NCBI GenBank assembly: GCA_948146395.1
Contig: OX411559.1
Span: 2,652,501 to 2,716,500, forward strand
Direction: 5' to 3'
DNA: 64,000 nucleotides
From: Fragum whitleyi
Lineage: Eukaryota; Mollusca; Bivalvia; Cardiida; Cardiidae
The number at the start of each line of letters is the position of its first letter. Positions within the stretch are counted from its first letter, which is position 1. The notes under the pieces are model-generated. The model saw only the letters and a program-made list of their open reading frames with translations. It ran no database searches and was not told the origin of the DNA. Of the stretch, positions 1 to 10,471 are shown one piece after another. The position numbers were made by a program, and so were the translations under genes.

Positions 1-64
1 AAATTTTAGTCGGTTATCATCGTTAACGCGTGCAAATAACTGTATCCTAAAACACATTTTATCG

Positions 65-130
65 TTTGGTTACCAATGCCTCGTAACTTCAGCTTGATTA
101 AGCTGAAGTTACGAGGATTTGGTTACCAAT
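65..130. repeat. Perfect hairpin between 13-bp direct repeats
   Basis: A 17-bp perfect inverted repeat (CCTCGTAACTTCAGCTT at 79-95, its complement at 100-116) with a 4-base loop. The hairpin plus one base on each side is bracketed by identical copies of TTTGGTTACCAAT at 65-77 and 118-130. This looks like a 40-bp insertion with a 13-bp target-site duplication. No family assignment is made. Confidence 0.7.
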
Positions 131-339
131 CCACGCTTTAAGGTCTCGAGTTATTTATGCCGACTTTCTTTGGAAGTAAGTTATTTTAGATAATAGCTGA
201 TTTCCCTCAACCTTAAGTGCAACGACACGTTACTTTGGCTCCGCCCTGCCAGGGCATTAATCATGGATAATACCTTTAGAATGAATTCATCAAATAAGCT
301 CGTGATTTATATTTCAAACTATTTTTTTTATGTGTGTGT

Positions 340-609
340 CTGATAGAAATAAGGTAACCCGGTAAGGTAATCAAATATCGTTGGTTTTGTTCAGGATGAA
401 CATATTAATAAAATATGTATATTATGTCTATAAATAACTTCTTTTTTCTCCGAAACCAACCAGTCGCTAACATTTCAATTGTGACATTAAAAGAAGTTTT
501 ATTTCAAGCTAACTTCATTTTAATACAGATGTTGATCTTATCTTTTTTATGTCATTTTGAGCGTTTTTGAATGGTTTGAGTGAGTGTTTGGAATGTAACT
601 AACTGTAGT
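340..609. repeat. M-ACAGTTA element, 3' part
   Basis: Matches by eye the second half of the copies at 2,630-3,056 and 54,466-55,208: a TTTTGTTCAGGATGAACA block, an AACCAACCAG block, a GTTTGAGTGAGTGTTTGGAATG block, and the end TGTAACTAACTGTAG. The left terminal repeat is missing. Non-coding, non-autonomous. Confidence 0.55.
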
Positions 610-1503
610 AAAGCCTCGGATTAGACTGAACATATATATATTGATCATCGTTTTAATGTTACAAATGTAAGGATGTGGAATCGGTTTATAACAAGTGGTA
701 ATGTTAGGCATTTGCATGCTCGGGGTCGGGAACGTTCATTCAATGAGGTTCAAGACAGATTTCTGATGATCCAAGCACGGCGTCATTGATTTGACAATAC
801 AATACAACAATAACGTTACGTAATGACTTCCAGAACGCTTCTGTGTGCGAGTAAGTACCTAAACCATCAAAGATCGGTTGCGTGATGCTGGCTTGAGGTC
901 AAGACGACCAATAGTTCGTATTCTATTAAGCGGATATCACTTGCAAATGTCCATAGGGCTAGCTTTTCTCTTATAGCAACATCCAGACAATCATTCTTTT
1001 CAAAGATTTTAATACCTAAAACACAGAAGTTCTCGGAAACATAAAAAACTTGTATAAATTGGTCATGATACAAAAATATTCAACTATACAAAAGTTATCC
1101 TCAGCAAATTTTGAGTAGTATATATTGGCGGGTTTTGCTATCTTTTTAGGACGAAAAGATATATCGATAAAGAAAAAAACTTACCCGGAAGAAGATGGCA
1201 TTTTCATTATTTTACCCAACACTTTTTAGAGAAGGAACAAAATCGATGGTATCAAATTGCTTGAAAACACACACGTGCGGATAACAAAATCAAAGTACTG
1301 AAAGTACTGATAAGTTGGAATGCGTTCGAGAGACGGTGACCTCAAGCTATTAACGAAGCTGACGCCTCCCGCCCACCACAGGTGATCACAAAATACGTCT
1401 CGTCTTTTGACGGGCGTATATGAATCAATGTATTTCAACAACGAGAGACGCTTGAACCCCTGAAACGTTATACAGGCCTGAATCTGATGAAGGAAAAATG
1501 ATA
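610..1503. other. No gene or repeat recognised
   Basis: AT-rich sequence. The short open frames here show no domain, no start context and no splice-bounded coding bias. Nothing else could be assigned. Confidence 0.5.
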
Positions 1504-2055
1504 ACAAAAGGGCTAGAATGACCCTAAACCGTTCACCTGAACACGATTGGTCCAGTGGATCTTATCCAAGAAACTTTCAAAGATTCATTCAAATTTGCTT
1601 ACTTGTTGAAGAGGAGACATTATTCGAATTATGAGCAGTCATAATAGACCCTGCCAACCAATTCATTACAGAGGAGACTCAAAACTAGCCCTTTCCTGCC
1701 ACGCCGATATTTATGGGCTAATGAAAATTTTGCCAAAAATATTTGAAGCATGTCATCAAAGGAACAATCTTGTAAAGTTTCATTGAAATCTGCCCAGTGG
1801 TTCAGAAGGAGATGTCGTTCAAAGATTTGGGGCTCAAAATAAGCCCCGCCCTGACATAACCATATTTATTGGCCAATTAGAATAAAGCGACAATTTTGAA
1901 GAGGGTCACCCAGGGAACATTCTGGCAAAATTTCATTAAAATTGGCCCAGCGGTTTAGGAGAAGAATAAATATTAAGAAAGTTGACGACGGACGACGGAG
2001 TCAGGGTGATCCTAAAAGCTCCACTTGAGCACGTTGTGCTCAGATGAGCTAAAAA
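1504..2055. mobile_element. HINE-like element, CACCTGAG subtype (degraded)
   Basis: The 5' end is ACAAAAG followed by an imperfect hairpin and CACCTGA. The 3' end is a TTGAGCAC-GTT-GTGCTC hairpin followed by AGATGAGCTAAAAA. The interior contains 'CCAGTGGATCTTATCCAAG'-type core sequence also seen at 60,054-60,758, and a short GACGACGGACGACGG stretch before the 3' end. No coding capacity is seen. Confidence 0.6.
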
Positions 2056-2280
2056 GGAAGAATATGAAACGGACCATACAGCCGACTGATGGACGCACAG
2101 GCGAACACTTACACACTCAAAACAGTTTTTATATTATTTTTCAAATGAATTCTGTTCCATTTGAGTTATCAATTACATTTTTTATAAGAAGTGTCGCAAA
2201 GTGGACCTCAACAGTTGATTTGTCCGTGATGAAAAGCTATTTTCGCAGGGAAGTCTTTTACTTCATGAGTTGAAATCTCA

Positions 2281-2600
2281 AGACAATTTTTGGACGAAGT
2301 TCAATTGTGATTTCTACCTTTGTGACTCCAAAATTGGGCACTTTCTCGGGTCATTGACAACATTTGTGTCAACATTTATGATTTGGGTCAATTGGTTGTT
2401 CAGTTAGAGTGGAAACTGTAAACTGTTAAAATTTACTGATGACCGTGACATGTATGACCCCGAAACAATAGGGCATTTCTTTGGGTCATGGACAATATTT
2501 GTGTAAAGTTTCGTTATTGCAGGTCAATTGCTTCTCCATTTATCTAGCGGAAAGCAAAATGTCAATGGACTGAGAAACAGACATGATGAAATCAATATGT
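2281..2600. repeat. Degenerate core units of a HINE-like element
   Basis: About two diverged units share phrases such as ACAATAGGGCATTTCTTTGG and GGTCATGGACAA with the tandem cores of the element at 57,401-58,126. Termini were not found, so this is probably an old fragment. Confidence 0.45.
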
Positions 2601-2629
2601 GCTCCTCTACTTCTGAGTTGGGGGTACAG

Positions 2630-3056
2630 TTAATAACATCGTGAAATTGATAAGGTGAACAATTTTGGAATGATTTAGGCATGATGTTGAATTAGTGAGC
2701 GGAGTGAGTTTTGAGTGAAATTAATGGGGAAATCCAATGTTGTCAGGATGAACAAAAATAGCGATATATAAAACCTATATAAAATATGCATAAACGTTCA
2801 ATCAGTAGCTTTCTATTTCGTCATGAACCAATCAGACGCTTTAAATTTCAAATATGTTAGTGAAATCGCGATTTGGTTCTTGCTAAATTCATTTCGAATG
2901 TACATGTTGATCTTGTTTTTTTAATAACTGTGAGCGTTTATGAATGGTTTGAGTGAGTGTTTGGAATGAATGAATGGAGCGCAGAGAGAGAGCGATTAAG
3001 ATTTTTTTTATTGAGATGAATGTCAATTTTACAATGTAACTAACTGTATGTTGCTG
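2630..3056. mobile_element. M-ACAGTTA inverted-repeat element
   Basis: The left end ACAGTTAATAACATCGTGAA and the right end TTTTACAATGTAACTAACTGTA are imperfect inverted repeats. The interior is shared with the copies at 340, 4,433, 13,557 and 54,466. No coding capacity. I read it as a MITE of unknown superfamily. Confidence 0.6.
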
Positions 3057-3220
3057 CTCTTAAACGTGTTGATGTGTAAGGGCAAAGATATTAAAGATGC
3101 GGTGGCAAGGGTTTTTACAATGAAACATTCATGTAGATAGTCAAAAGTTAAATGTATAATAAGGTTGTTCAGAAAGAGAAACTATACCTTTAAAAGAAGC
3201 TATAACATAATTCTACGAAA

Positions 3221-3326
3221 AACAGGTCGCGACCTTACCAAATAAGCAGATCACGTGTTTTGTCTGCGCTAATGCCACAATACTGAGAAAACAGATCGCG
3301 ACATTACCAAATAAGCAGATCACGTG
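3221..3326. repeat. Two-copy direct repeat, 69-bp offset
   Basis: A segment containing GCGAC.TTACCAAATAAGCAGATCACGTG occurs twice, first ending at 3,257 and again at 3,326, with about 30 unrelated bases between. A local duplication. Confidence 0.7.
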
Positions 3327-3973
3327 ATTGGCTAGTGCTATTGTCAATTTCTGACCTTATCGGACTTGACTTATCACATGATTTCCAAATATAGTAATGC
3401 AAACATGTGATACTAATATATACGCAACTTTCAATAAATATCGTTTAAAACATAAAATTAGCGTGTTAATAATATACATGAAGTGATAGTTGTGTAATTG
3501 TACAGCATTATTACTTTTTGATGAAATAAACTGTATGTCTTTGTCAAGTTGAGATATACAAAATAGGCCGAAGTGTAATCACATCCTGTTCACGTGATAT
3601 GTGTTCTCAAAAAACCCGAAATGAAATTATCTTGTGTTCATTTTGCGGTTTTGTTAAATCTAAGTTGGAATTGCTCCGCATTCCAACTTAATGATTTGAT
3701 TATAAAGTACTGTCGTAATGGAAAGGTTATCATTATTTTAAGAATCGTTACAAAATCTGCTACGGGACTTAAGAATAGAACACTTGTATAAATCTTTTTC
3801 AAAGAGCTCTAAATGTAAATATATTTTGCGATGTTGTGCCGTGAATAATGGAAAAGGTTACATGGTTAATAAAGTTTACCACAGGTATTTATTTATTTTT
3901 TATTGTTAATTATTATTTCATTTTTAATTCCATATTTATTATCATTCCTGTTAAAAGCTTTAGTTTGTCTATT
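3327..3973. other. No gene recognised
   Basis: AT-rich non-coding sequence. No supported reading frame, RNA gene or repeat end was found. Confidence 0.45.
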
Positions 3974-4053
3974 CTAAGGTAGTGGACCTGCAATAGTTCC
4001 GCAACGTTTCGGAAGTCATGGACTAAACAGTGTAAACGGGTCCATTACCTTAA
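3974..4053. mobile_element. M-GTGGACC element, internally deleted
   Basis: Starts TAAGGTAGTGGACCTGCAAT and ends GGGTCCATTACCTTAA. The central AGGTTTCCTAATGA hairpin of the longer copies (45,270; 61,431; 62,011) is absent. Confidence 0.6.
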
Positions 4054-4432
4054 ATTTGCATTTCCGATCAGATAGAAAGAAGATAAGACGCATGTAGCAT
4101 TTCTTTTGACCCCATTTAATTATTATGTCATGCACTACCAGCGAAAAACTTACAGCAAAAAAGAAACTTTCCAAATTATTAGTAAAATCACGATGAATTT
4201 ATACGTGCGTGTCTTTATCTTAATCTTTATTAATCCAAGCATGGCGAAAAATAAACGTGCAGTCAACTAGTAAAAAGAATCGACCAGTCTTTGAATTTAT
4301 TACTTTCAACACACTTTCTTTAGAAAGTAAACATTCGTCTAAGTTTCGTGTCAATAAATCACTTTAATCAATTATTAAGATTCGACAACGTAACATATTT
4401 AAAAATTGTGTCCAGTTATAGCATATAGATAA

Positions 4433-4605
4433 GAACATCTTGAAATTGACCAAGATGATTGATTTTGGAATGATTTTTGAATGAAATTGAATGAGAGTGT
4501 GGCGCGAGTTTTGTGTGCAATTAAAGGGAGATAATCCAATATCACTTATTTTGTTCAAGATGATCGGAGTTAGTGTCAATTTCACGATGTATTTTACTGT
4601 ACTCT
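4433..4605. repeat. M-ACAGTTA element, shortened copy
   Basis: Begins near ACATCTTGAAATTGACCAAG and ends TGTCAATTTCACGATG before TTTTACTGTAC. It carries the same internal ATCCAATATCACTTATTTTG block as the other copies but lacks the second half of the interior. Confidence 0.55.
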
Positions 4606-4766
4606 CAAGTCATAAATTGGTACAAAAATCAACTAGGCTTGCTTTGAAAAGTCTCATTTAAAAAGTACTCCCAAGTCATAAAATGGTACCAAATCGACTA
4701 GGCTTGCTTTGAATGGTACCAAAATCATGGTCCTTCTAGAATGACAAATGCAATTATCAACGAACA

Positions 4767-5012
4767 CATGTGCGACCCGTCACGCGAAAAGGGACCATCT
4801 GGGTAGTGTGTAAAGTGTCGATCCTAGTCAGACTGCGCAGACTGACTAGGTCGAAACTTTTCATTGTCTTTATTTTCTGAATCTAGAATGTTCAATCTAC
4901 CTTCCTTTTAATATTTTGAAATGCGACCTCTGGTTGCTGGACACAATTTCTTTTTCAAATTTTTATCTTACAGAGTTCCAAGATGGTCCTTTTTCGCGTG
5001 ACTGGTCACATA
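4767..5012. mobile_element. M-CGTCACGCG inverted-repeat element
   Basis: The left end TGTGCGACCCGTCACGCG continues into AAAAGGGACCATCT. The right end mirrors it (AGATGGTCC.TTTTCGCGTGA.TGGTCACA), giving terminal repeats of about 33 bp with few mismatches. The middle has a small palindrome (CCTAGTCAG ... CTGACTAGG). Non-coding MITE. Confidence 0.7.
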
Positions 5013-5030
5013 TATATATAATTTTAAAAA

Positions 5031-5291
5031 TGTCACTCGTCATGCAAAAAGGGATCATATCGGCAGAGCGCAAAGTTTCTATCCTAGGCAGACTACTTGG
5101 ACTGCGAAGACTATTTAAGGTCGATCTTTTTTCGCACTATGCAGAATTTCTGAGTCTAGAATGATGAACCTACCTTCCGGCAGAAAAATTGAAAACTGAC
5201 ATCTACCTAACCAATAATGGGGCCAATCTCTTTATTAGATATTTATTTAATGGAATTCCCAGATAGCACCTTTTCGAGTAACGGAAACCAA
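5031..5291. mobile_element. M-CGTCACGCG element, diverged second copy
   Basis: Follows the first copy head to tail after about 20 bp. The same landmarks occur in the same order (TGTCACTCGTCATGCAAAAA, CCTAGGCAGAC, ATTTCTGAGTCTAGAATG, CCTACCTTCC, CACCTTTTCGAGTAACGG) with many substitutions, so it is the older of the pair. Confidence 0.55.
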
Positions 5292-5607
5292 ATAAATGTA
5301 AATTTCACATTTCAGACTGACGACTTACTTCGTTTGAATGTGATATTCTATAGAAAAATCTGGATGAACCATAAATTGAATTCAAGAGAACTGTTCTAGC
5401 GATTTTCTGTTAAAGTTAATCGACACTAAAATTAAATATGCTGAAACTGAAGTAAAGTAAACGTATTCTATTTCGACCTTCATGACCTTGTGCTCGTTTA
5501 ATCAGCAAAATAAAATCAAAATGGAGTGACAACGTAACACGAACTTCAATTTAACTCTAGGCATAACCTGTGGAGAAACACACATAAGAAAAGAACGCAG
5601 TTTACAG

Positions 5608-7989
5608 ATGGATTTAAGGGCATTCTTATTTCAAATTTTCTTAACAACGACAATATACATCTATTTGGTCGGATGTTCAAACTTTCACGACCAATCGAAT
5701 AACATTGAAGATAAATATGACATATCACCGCCTAGATTTTATGGAATAAACATTACTGTTCACGAGGAATCTGGTGCCAAAAATAAAGCTGATATCAGCT
5801 TTGATATTTACGGAATTTCGAAAGAGACAAAATATCTCTGGCAGTCGTGTTTTAAGGATGATCCACCCTTCTTCACACGCGCCAGACCATGTGCGGGCAC
5901 CAGATTGTGCCGATGTTATAACGACAAGGCATGTTGTATAAACATAACTAACACTGTCCCAAAGCTCCACGATAAGATACGACTACTATCATGCAAGAAC
6001 TGCTTCAAGCAACATTTAACAGAGGAAGCATTTGTCAACATTTCTACCCTTAACTTAACCACTTTGGATCTGAGCAGGTCATTCCTACAGAAAATTGATT
6101 CCGTTGCGTTTTCAAAACTGAAAAATCTTAAATACTTGAAGAACCTCGATTTTAGTACAAATGCCTTCACAGGAATACCAAAATTGTGCCACCGCTTGAA
6201 TAATTTTTCAGGTCTAAAGTGGCTAAACTTTCACAAGAATGTGATATTCTTAATGGACAAAGGGACATTTGACTGCTTTGCAAACTTGACGCATTTGAAT
6301 CTTGGGAAAAACCATATCACACATTTTAACATCAATAAGTTTGTTAAACTCAGAAAGTTGGAAGTACTAGATCTTCATTCAAACTGGATTTCGTCACATA
6401 ACGTCACAGTAATTCATGGTGATGTTGAAATGCAAAGTCTAAAAGAATTGAACCTCTCAAAGAACGAACTCGGAATTTGGCCACCGAGTCTTTGCAATGG
6501 AAGCGTAGGTCCTTTTCCGAATTTGGAAAATTTGAATCTTGCAGAAAATCTAATAACACTTCCTTGGAATTCCTCGTGGAGCTGTTTAAAGAACTTAAAG
6601 TTGCTAAATCTGACCCGGAATCCGATTAGATTTCTTCTTGATAACACGTTCTCAGAATTAGACAGTCTTGAGAGTCTGTTGTTAAATGACATTTTCTTTT
6701 CAATTGAGGTATTCAAAGAGACGGCGCTAAACAATAGTAAACTTTGGATGTTGACTCTCTCGAATAACAAAATTGACTTTAAGAGTAGAGAAAATTTCCA
6801 CCACATTTTTAAACACAGCTCTAATCTCACTGAACTTCATTTATCTGGAAATGATTTTAAAGGCATTGATGCCAAGATTCATAGTATAGTTCGTCCTCTA
6901 AGTAAAACATTGCAACGTCTTCACTTGAATAATTGCAATTTAACCACCATTCCTTCGCGTTTGACGTCAGTGTTACCTAAACTACGTGTGTTAAAACTGA
7001 AACACAACCAAATTCAGAACTTTACAAGTGATGACTTCAAGAAAGCAAATAAGTTAGAAAATATTTCCCTAGCAGACAACAAGATACAGAAGTTTGACCA
7101 AAAATCCCTCGCTGGAATCGTTACTAAGAATTTAAAAAATCTCGACTTATCGGACAACCCACTTGAGTGTACATGTGATGAGAAAAATGAGAATAATATG
7201 CGCAAAGACATAATTCAAGTAGGAAAAGATGCGTACATTGGTCAAGCTAAGCTTACCAAATGGCCGATTGGGTATACTTGCGGCTCACCCTCGAGTAGAG
7301 TAGGTATGCTGTTCAAAGACTTCGACATTGATGATATGTGTCCGGAAACAAACTGGCTCATGATAATTCTACTAAGTTTCGGGGGCTTTCTTTTCTTCAT
7401 GACGGTCATTACTGTTATTGTGTACAAATATATTTGGTATATAAGATACTGGATTTATAAAGTCAAGAAACGACTACGATTGGTAAGGAGCACTGACCCT
7501 GAAAGGCAACGTCTTCTAGAGAACACTGAACATATTTCTGCAGATGTTTACATCATAAACCACGGCAACGAAGATCTGTTTGTTCTAACAGATATAAGGA
7601 GTGTTATAGAACAACAAATGGGTTATTCTTCTAAAATATACCACCGGGACTGTGTTCTTGGTGACAAGCTTACACTGATGGTAGACGCGATTTATGAGTG
7701 TAAACACTCTATAGCCGTCGTTTCCAAATCATTCATCATCGACCCGTGGTGCCAGTTTCAACTACACGTAGCCTTTGATAGACGAGTTGAAGACAAGAGC
7801 CGGAATTTGATGCTGATTATTTATGATGATATAGACTACCAGGCGTTGAGCAATACCTGGTGTGTTGTGTTGACGAAAACACCAACGGCTAAATGGTGCT
7901 CGAAAGGGTGTGAAAACTACGATTTATTGAATAAACTGTTTAGGCAAGAGATTGAGAAGCAACTGGGTGCTCCGGGAAACCGGGGTTGA
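5608..7989 (+). CDS. Toll-like receptor (LRR-TM-TIR), single exon
   Basis: Predicted type I membrane receptor of innate immunity, signalling through a cytoplasmic TIR domain; the ligand cannot be inferred. Seen in the 793-aa product: hydrophobic signal peptide (residues 1-23), a cysteine-rich N-terminal segment (C81 onward), about 15 leucine-rich repeats (residues ~140-517), an LRR C-terminal cap with C521, C523, C558 and C578, one transmembrane helix (~583-606), a basic stop-transfer stretch, and a TIR domain (~645-785). A single terminal cysteine cap fits the vertebrate-type (sccTLR) layout. TIR box 1 is weak (DVYIIN at 646-651). Box 2 keeps R680, D681 and G685, but the usual BB-loop proline is leucine (L684). 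No FW box 3 is evident. The ATG follows TTTACAG, so a 5' UTR intron is possible. No frameshift or internal stop. Confidence 0.93.
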   Translation: MDLRAFLFQIFLTTTIYIYLVGCSNFHDQSNNIEDKYDISPPRFYGINITVHEESGAKNKADISFDIYGISKETKYLWQSCFKDDPPFFTRARPCAGTRLCRCYNDKACCINITNTVPKLHDKIRLLSCKNCFKQHLTEEAFVNISTLNLTTLDLSRSFLQKIDSVAFSKLKNLKYLKNLDFSTNAFTGIPKLCHRLNNFSGLKWLNFHKNVIFLMDKGTFDCFANLTHLNLGKNHITHFNINKFVKLRKLEVLDLHSNWISSHNVTVIHGDVEMQSLKELNLSKNELGIWPPSLCNGSVGPFPNLENLNLAENLITLPWNSSWSCLKNLKLLNLTRNPIRFLLDNTFSELDSLESLLLNDIFFSIEVFKETALNNSKLWMLTLSNNKIDFKSRENFHHIFKHSSNLTELHLSGNDFKGIDAKIHSIVRPLSKTLQRLHLNNCNLTTIPSRLTSVLPKLRVLKLKHNQIQNFTSDDFKKANKLENISLADNKIQKFDQKSLAGIVTKNLKNLDLSDNPLECTCDEKNENNMRKDIIQVGKDAYIGQAKLTKWPIGYTCGSPSSRVGMLFKDFDIDDMCPETNWLMIILLSFGGFLFFMTVITVIVYKYIWYIRYWIYKVKKRLRLVRSTDPERQRLLENTEHISADVYIINHGNEDLFVLTDIRSVIEQQMGYSSKIYHRDCVLGDKLTLMVDAIYECKHSIAVVSKSFIIDPWCQFQLHVAFDRRVEDKSRNLMLIIYDDIDYQALSNTWCVVLTKTPTAKWCSKGCENYDLLNKLFRQEIEKQLGAPGNRG

Positions 7990-8147
7990 GATCGGCGCAT
8001 AACGGTCTAATTTGAACTTAAGATTTAGTGTATTCATGCTTAATCCGAATGATTTTTTTCTGGGTTGAAGCTATTATCAAGATAAGACTGTAAATGTATT
8101 TACTTTTCGTCGTTGAACAAGTAGTAATGTCGTGTTCTGTTGACAAA

Positions 8148-8153
8148 AATAAA
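8148..8153 (+). other. Possible polyadenylation signal of the TLR gene
   Basis: AATAAA, 159 bp past the TLR stop codon. Position and hexamer fit a short 3' UTR; no transcript evidence is available. Confidence 0.5.
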
Positions 8154-8162
8154 TAATTTTTA

Positions 8163-8313
8163 GAGAATTACATGTAAGTATCTAAAAATATCAATGTTAT
8201 CTGGTCGATGTTGGGAGAATTTATCATAACAAGGCTTTGCCGAGTCATGATATTTTTTCACAGCCGAGATCAAATAACATTGATATTTTGAGATACTTAC
8301 ATGTTATTCTATT
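8163..8313. mobile_element. FB-TTATCAA-related foldback element
   Basis: Near-perfect 31-bp inverted arms at 8,170-8,200 (ACATGTAAGTATCTAAAAAT...) and 8,274-8,304 with one mismatch. The loop contains AAGGCTTTGCCGAGTCATGATA, shared with the fragment at 34,077. It begins about 10 bp past the AATAAA of the TLR gene. Confidence 0.7.
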
Positions 8314-8810
8314 TATCATGCAATCTTTTTTCAGTGCTTATTTATAATAATCCCTTAAAAATCAAAGAAATTCAGATGAATGTGTATGCATTTTGTTTCT
8401 AAAAATAGACAGCCTGATATCATGCTATGTTATCATAAGGTGATATCAGGTCAATACAGACTTCATTGTATGATAAAAAAATAAACGAATGTATCAAAAT
8501 AAAGCTGTACATTTGCAAAATCGGCTAGGCAACATAAGACAACTTTAGCAATACTGGAATAGCCAAAACATTGTGGAAAAGGTAATTTTGTACAAAACAA
8601 GAAACTACAAGACGGTTTGATAAGATTTGATGTATTTAAAAAATACAGTCTCAAGTACTAACCAGATACTCTTACAACCGAAGATATAAAACTCGAAACC
8701 AAAACCTAGTTATGAAAGCAATTATCTGGTACTTATTTCACAAACGTATATGTTATCCTAATTTGGTATAGTCTACCAAACCTAATCCAGGATATCTGCA
8801 TATGCAATGA

Positions 8811-9249
8811 CCGCAATGTGTGTCGCCTGCATATAATTTCGTGAATGTAGATTTATTCAATTTGTTAGAAAATGATATTTCAGAGTTCGAGAGTGAGGGT
8901 TTGATATATTTGGTGGGTGATTGGAATGGCAGAGTGGGAGAAAAACATGATTTTATTGTATTTGATAATTATAACCCATGTATTGATGATTCAGATTATG
9001 TACCCGATTTTGATATGCCGCGGTCTACGATGGATCGCGTTTGTAATGGTTTTGGTACCCGGTTGCTTGATCTTTGTCGGTCTACCGGTATACGTATAGC
9101 TAATGGTCGCCTTTACAATGATTTGCACGGGAATTTTACTTACATCAATTATAACAGTGCCACAGTTATAGATCATCTATTGACTAAACCCGAGGGTTTC
9201 AATTTAATGAGCGGATTTAGTGATCACGCTTATTTATCATTTTCTTTAA
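8811..9249 (+). pseudogene. LINE endonuclease domain, partial
   Basis: The frame reads the second half of an exonuclease-endonuclease-phosphatase fold. Counting from the codon at 8,820, G33-D34-W35-N36 matches the conserved GDFN-type motif and S134-D135-H136 matches the C-terminal SDH motif containing the catalytic histidine. An in-frame stop just upstream (8,808-8,810) and loss of the N-terminal half show the 5' truncation. The frame stops soon after it enters the foldback insertion. Confidence 0.8.
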
Positions 9250-10216
9250 GGTTCATGTAAAGTGTTTGAGACCCAATTTTAAGGGCATTCATTTGCCAAG
9301 AAAAAGCAGTATGTCCAGGAATATTATATATCAAAATGAAGCTATTTATGAGCACAAACAGTTGAAAAACATAAGACTGTTATAACTATAGCGGTATAGC
9401 CAAAACATTGTGGAAAAGGGTCATTTTGTACAGAACAAGCAACTGCATGACTGTTGGATAAAATTGGCTCATATTCTAACAAAGTCTAGCCTAAAGTACC
9501 ATCCAGGTAGTGCTACAACCATTGGTATAAAATTCAGCCCCAAAACGTAGTTATGCAAGCAATTTATTTTGACTTATTTTATAAACACATATGTCATATA
9601 TGTCATTCTAATTTTGAAAGCGTGTAGATCTTTTTAGGGTATGGTGTGTTATCACAACATAAATAGACATTAATTGTTTATATACCAGTAAGGTTGTTTA
9701 GCAATATATCAATATTTATTTCACAGAATGATAAATATATAGTAATATTGTAGATCATTGAATTAAAAAAAACTATAATTTGAAATAAATCGCAGAAAAT
9801 ATTTCACAATATTATGGTGTGATGTTGCACCATACCTTACATCTATTTTGAAAACAGACCAAACCGGTTTGACATGTATGTTGACAAAATAAATGGAAAT
9901 TGATTGTTTCAAAAGAGCCTTTTGAGACCTAGTTTTATATCTAAGGTTGTAGCACTACCTGGATGGTACTTCAGACTGTACTTTGTTAAAATACGGGGCA
10001 ATTCTATGCAACCGTCATGCAGTTGCTTGTTCTGTACAAAATGACCCTTTTCCACAATGTTTTGGCTATACCGCTATAGTTATAACAGTCTTATGTTTTT
10101 CAACTGTTTGTGCTCATAAATAGCTTCATTTTGATATATAATATTCCTGGACATACTGCTTTTTCTTGGCTAATGAAGTGCCCTAAATATTGGGTCTCAA
10201 ACACTTTACATGAACC
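9250..10216. mobile_element. FB-GAGACCC foldback element with TTAA duplications
   Basis: A 967-bp element inside the LINE, flanked by TTAA on both sides (9,246-9,249 and 10,217-10,220). The ends are inverted repeats (GGTTCATGTAAAGTGTTTGA and its complement), and similarity between the arms extends about 250-300 bp inward with small differences (GCATTCATTTGCC/GGCTAATGAAGTGC; GCCAAAACATTGTGGAAAAG and its complement). The centre is AT-rich and non-coding. The TTAA target fits the piggyBac way of inserting, but no transposase is present and the ends are not the usual CCC/GGG. Confidence 0.8.
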
Positions 10217-10220
10217 TTAA

Positions 10221-10471
10221 AGCGTACGACTGTTGTTGAAAATATGGAACCGTCGCACGAGTATTTTTATAAATGGGACGAAAAATGTCGTAACAATTTT
10301 CGTGCTAGTATTATTGAAAAATTACCAAAGTTCAATAATTTAACTAACAATATCGATATCTCCTGCAGAAATTCGATGAATAACTTAGTTAATTCTTTTT
10401 CGATGTTAATAACTGATACAGCGGACCAATTATTCCGTAAATCAAGGACAATTTATTCACATGATAATTTA
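10221..10471 (+). pseudogene. LINE linker between endonuclease and RT
   Basis: Continues the LINE frame after the foldback insertion (…KRTTVVENMEPSHEYFYKWD…), a region typical of the EN-RT connector. It runs into the SINE target-site duplication at 10,458-10,471. Past that point the open frame reads SINE sequence and is not real. Confidence 0.65.

Noticed and set aside
5546..5728. Antisense frames over the TLR gene
   Set aside because: Shadows of the real coding strand, without features of their own.
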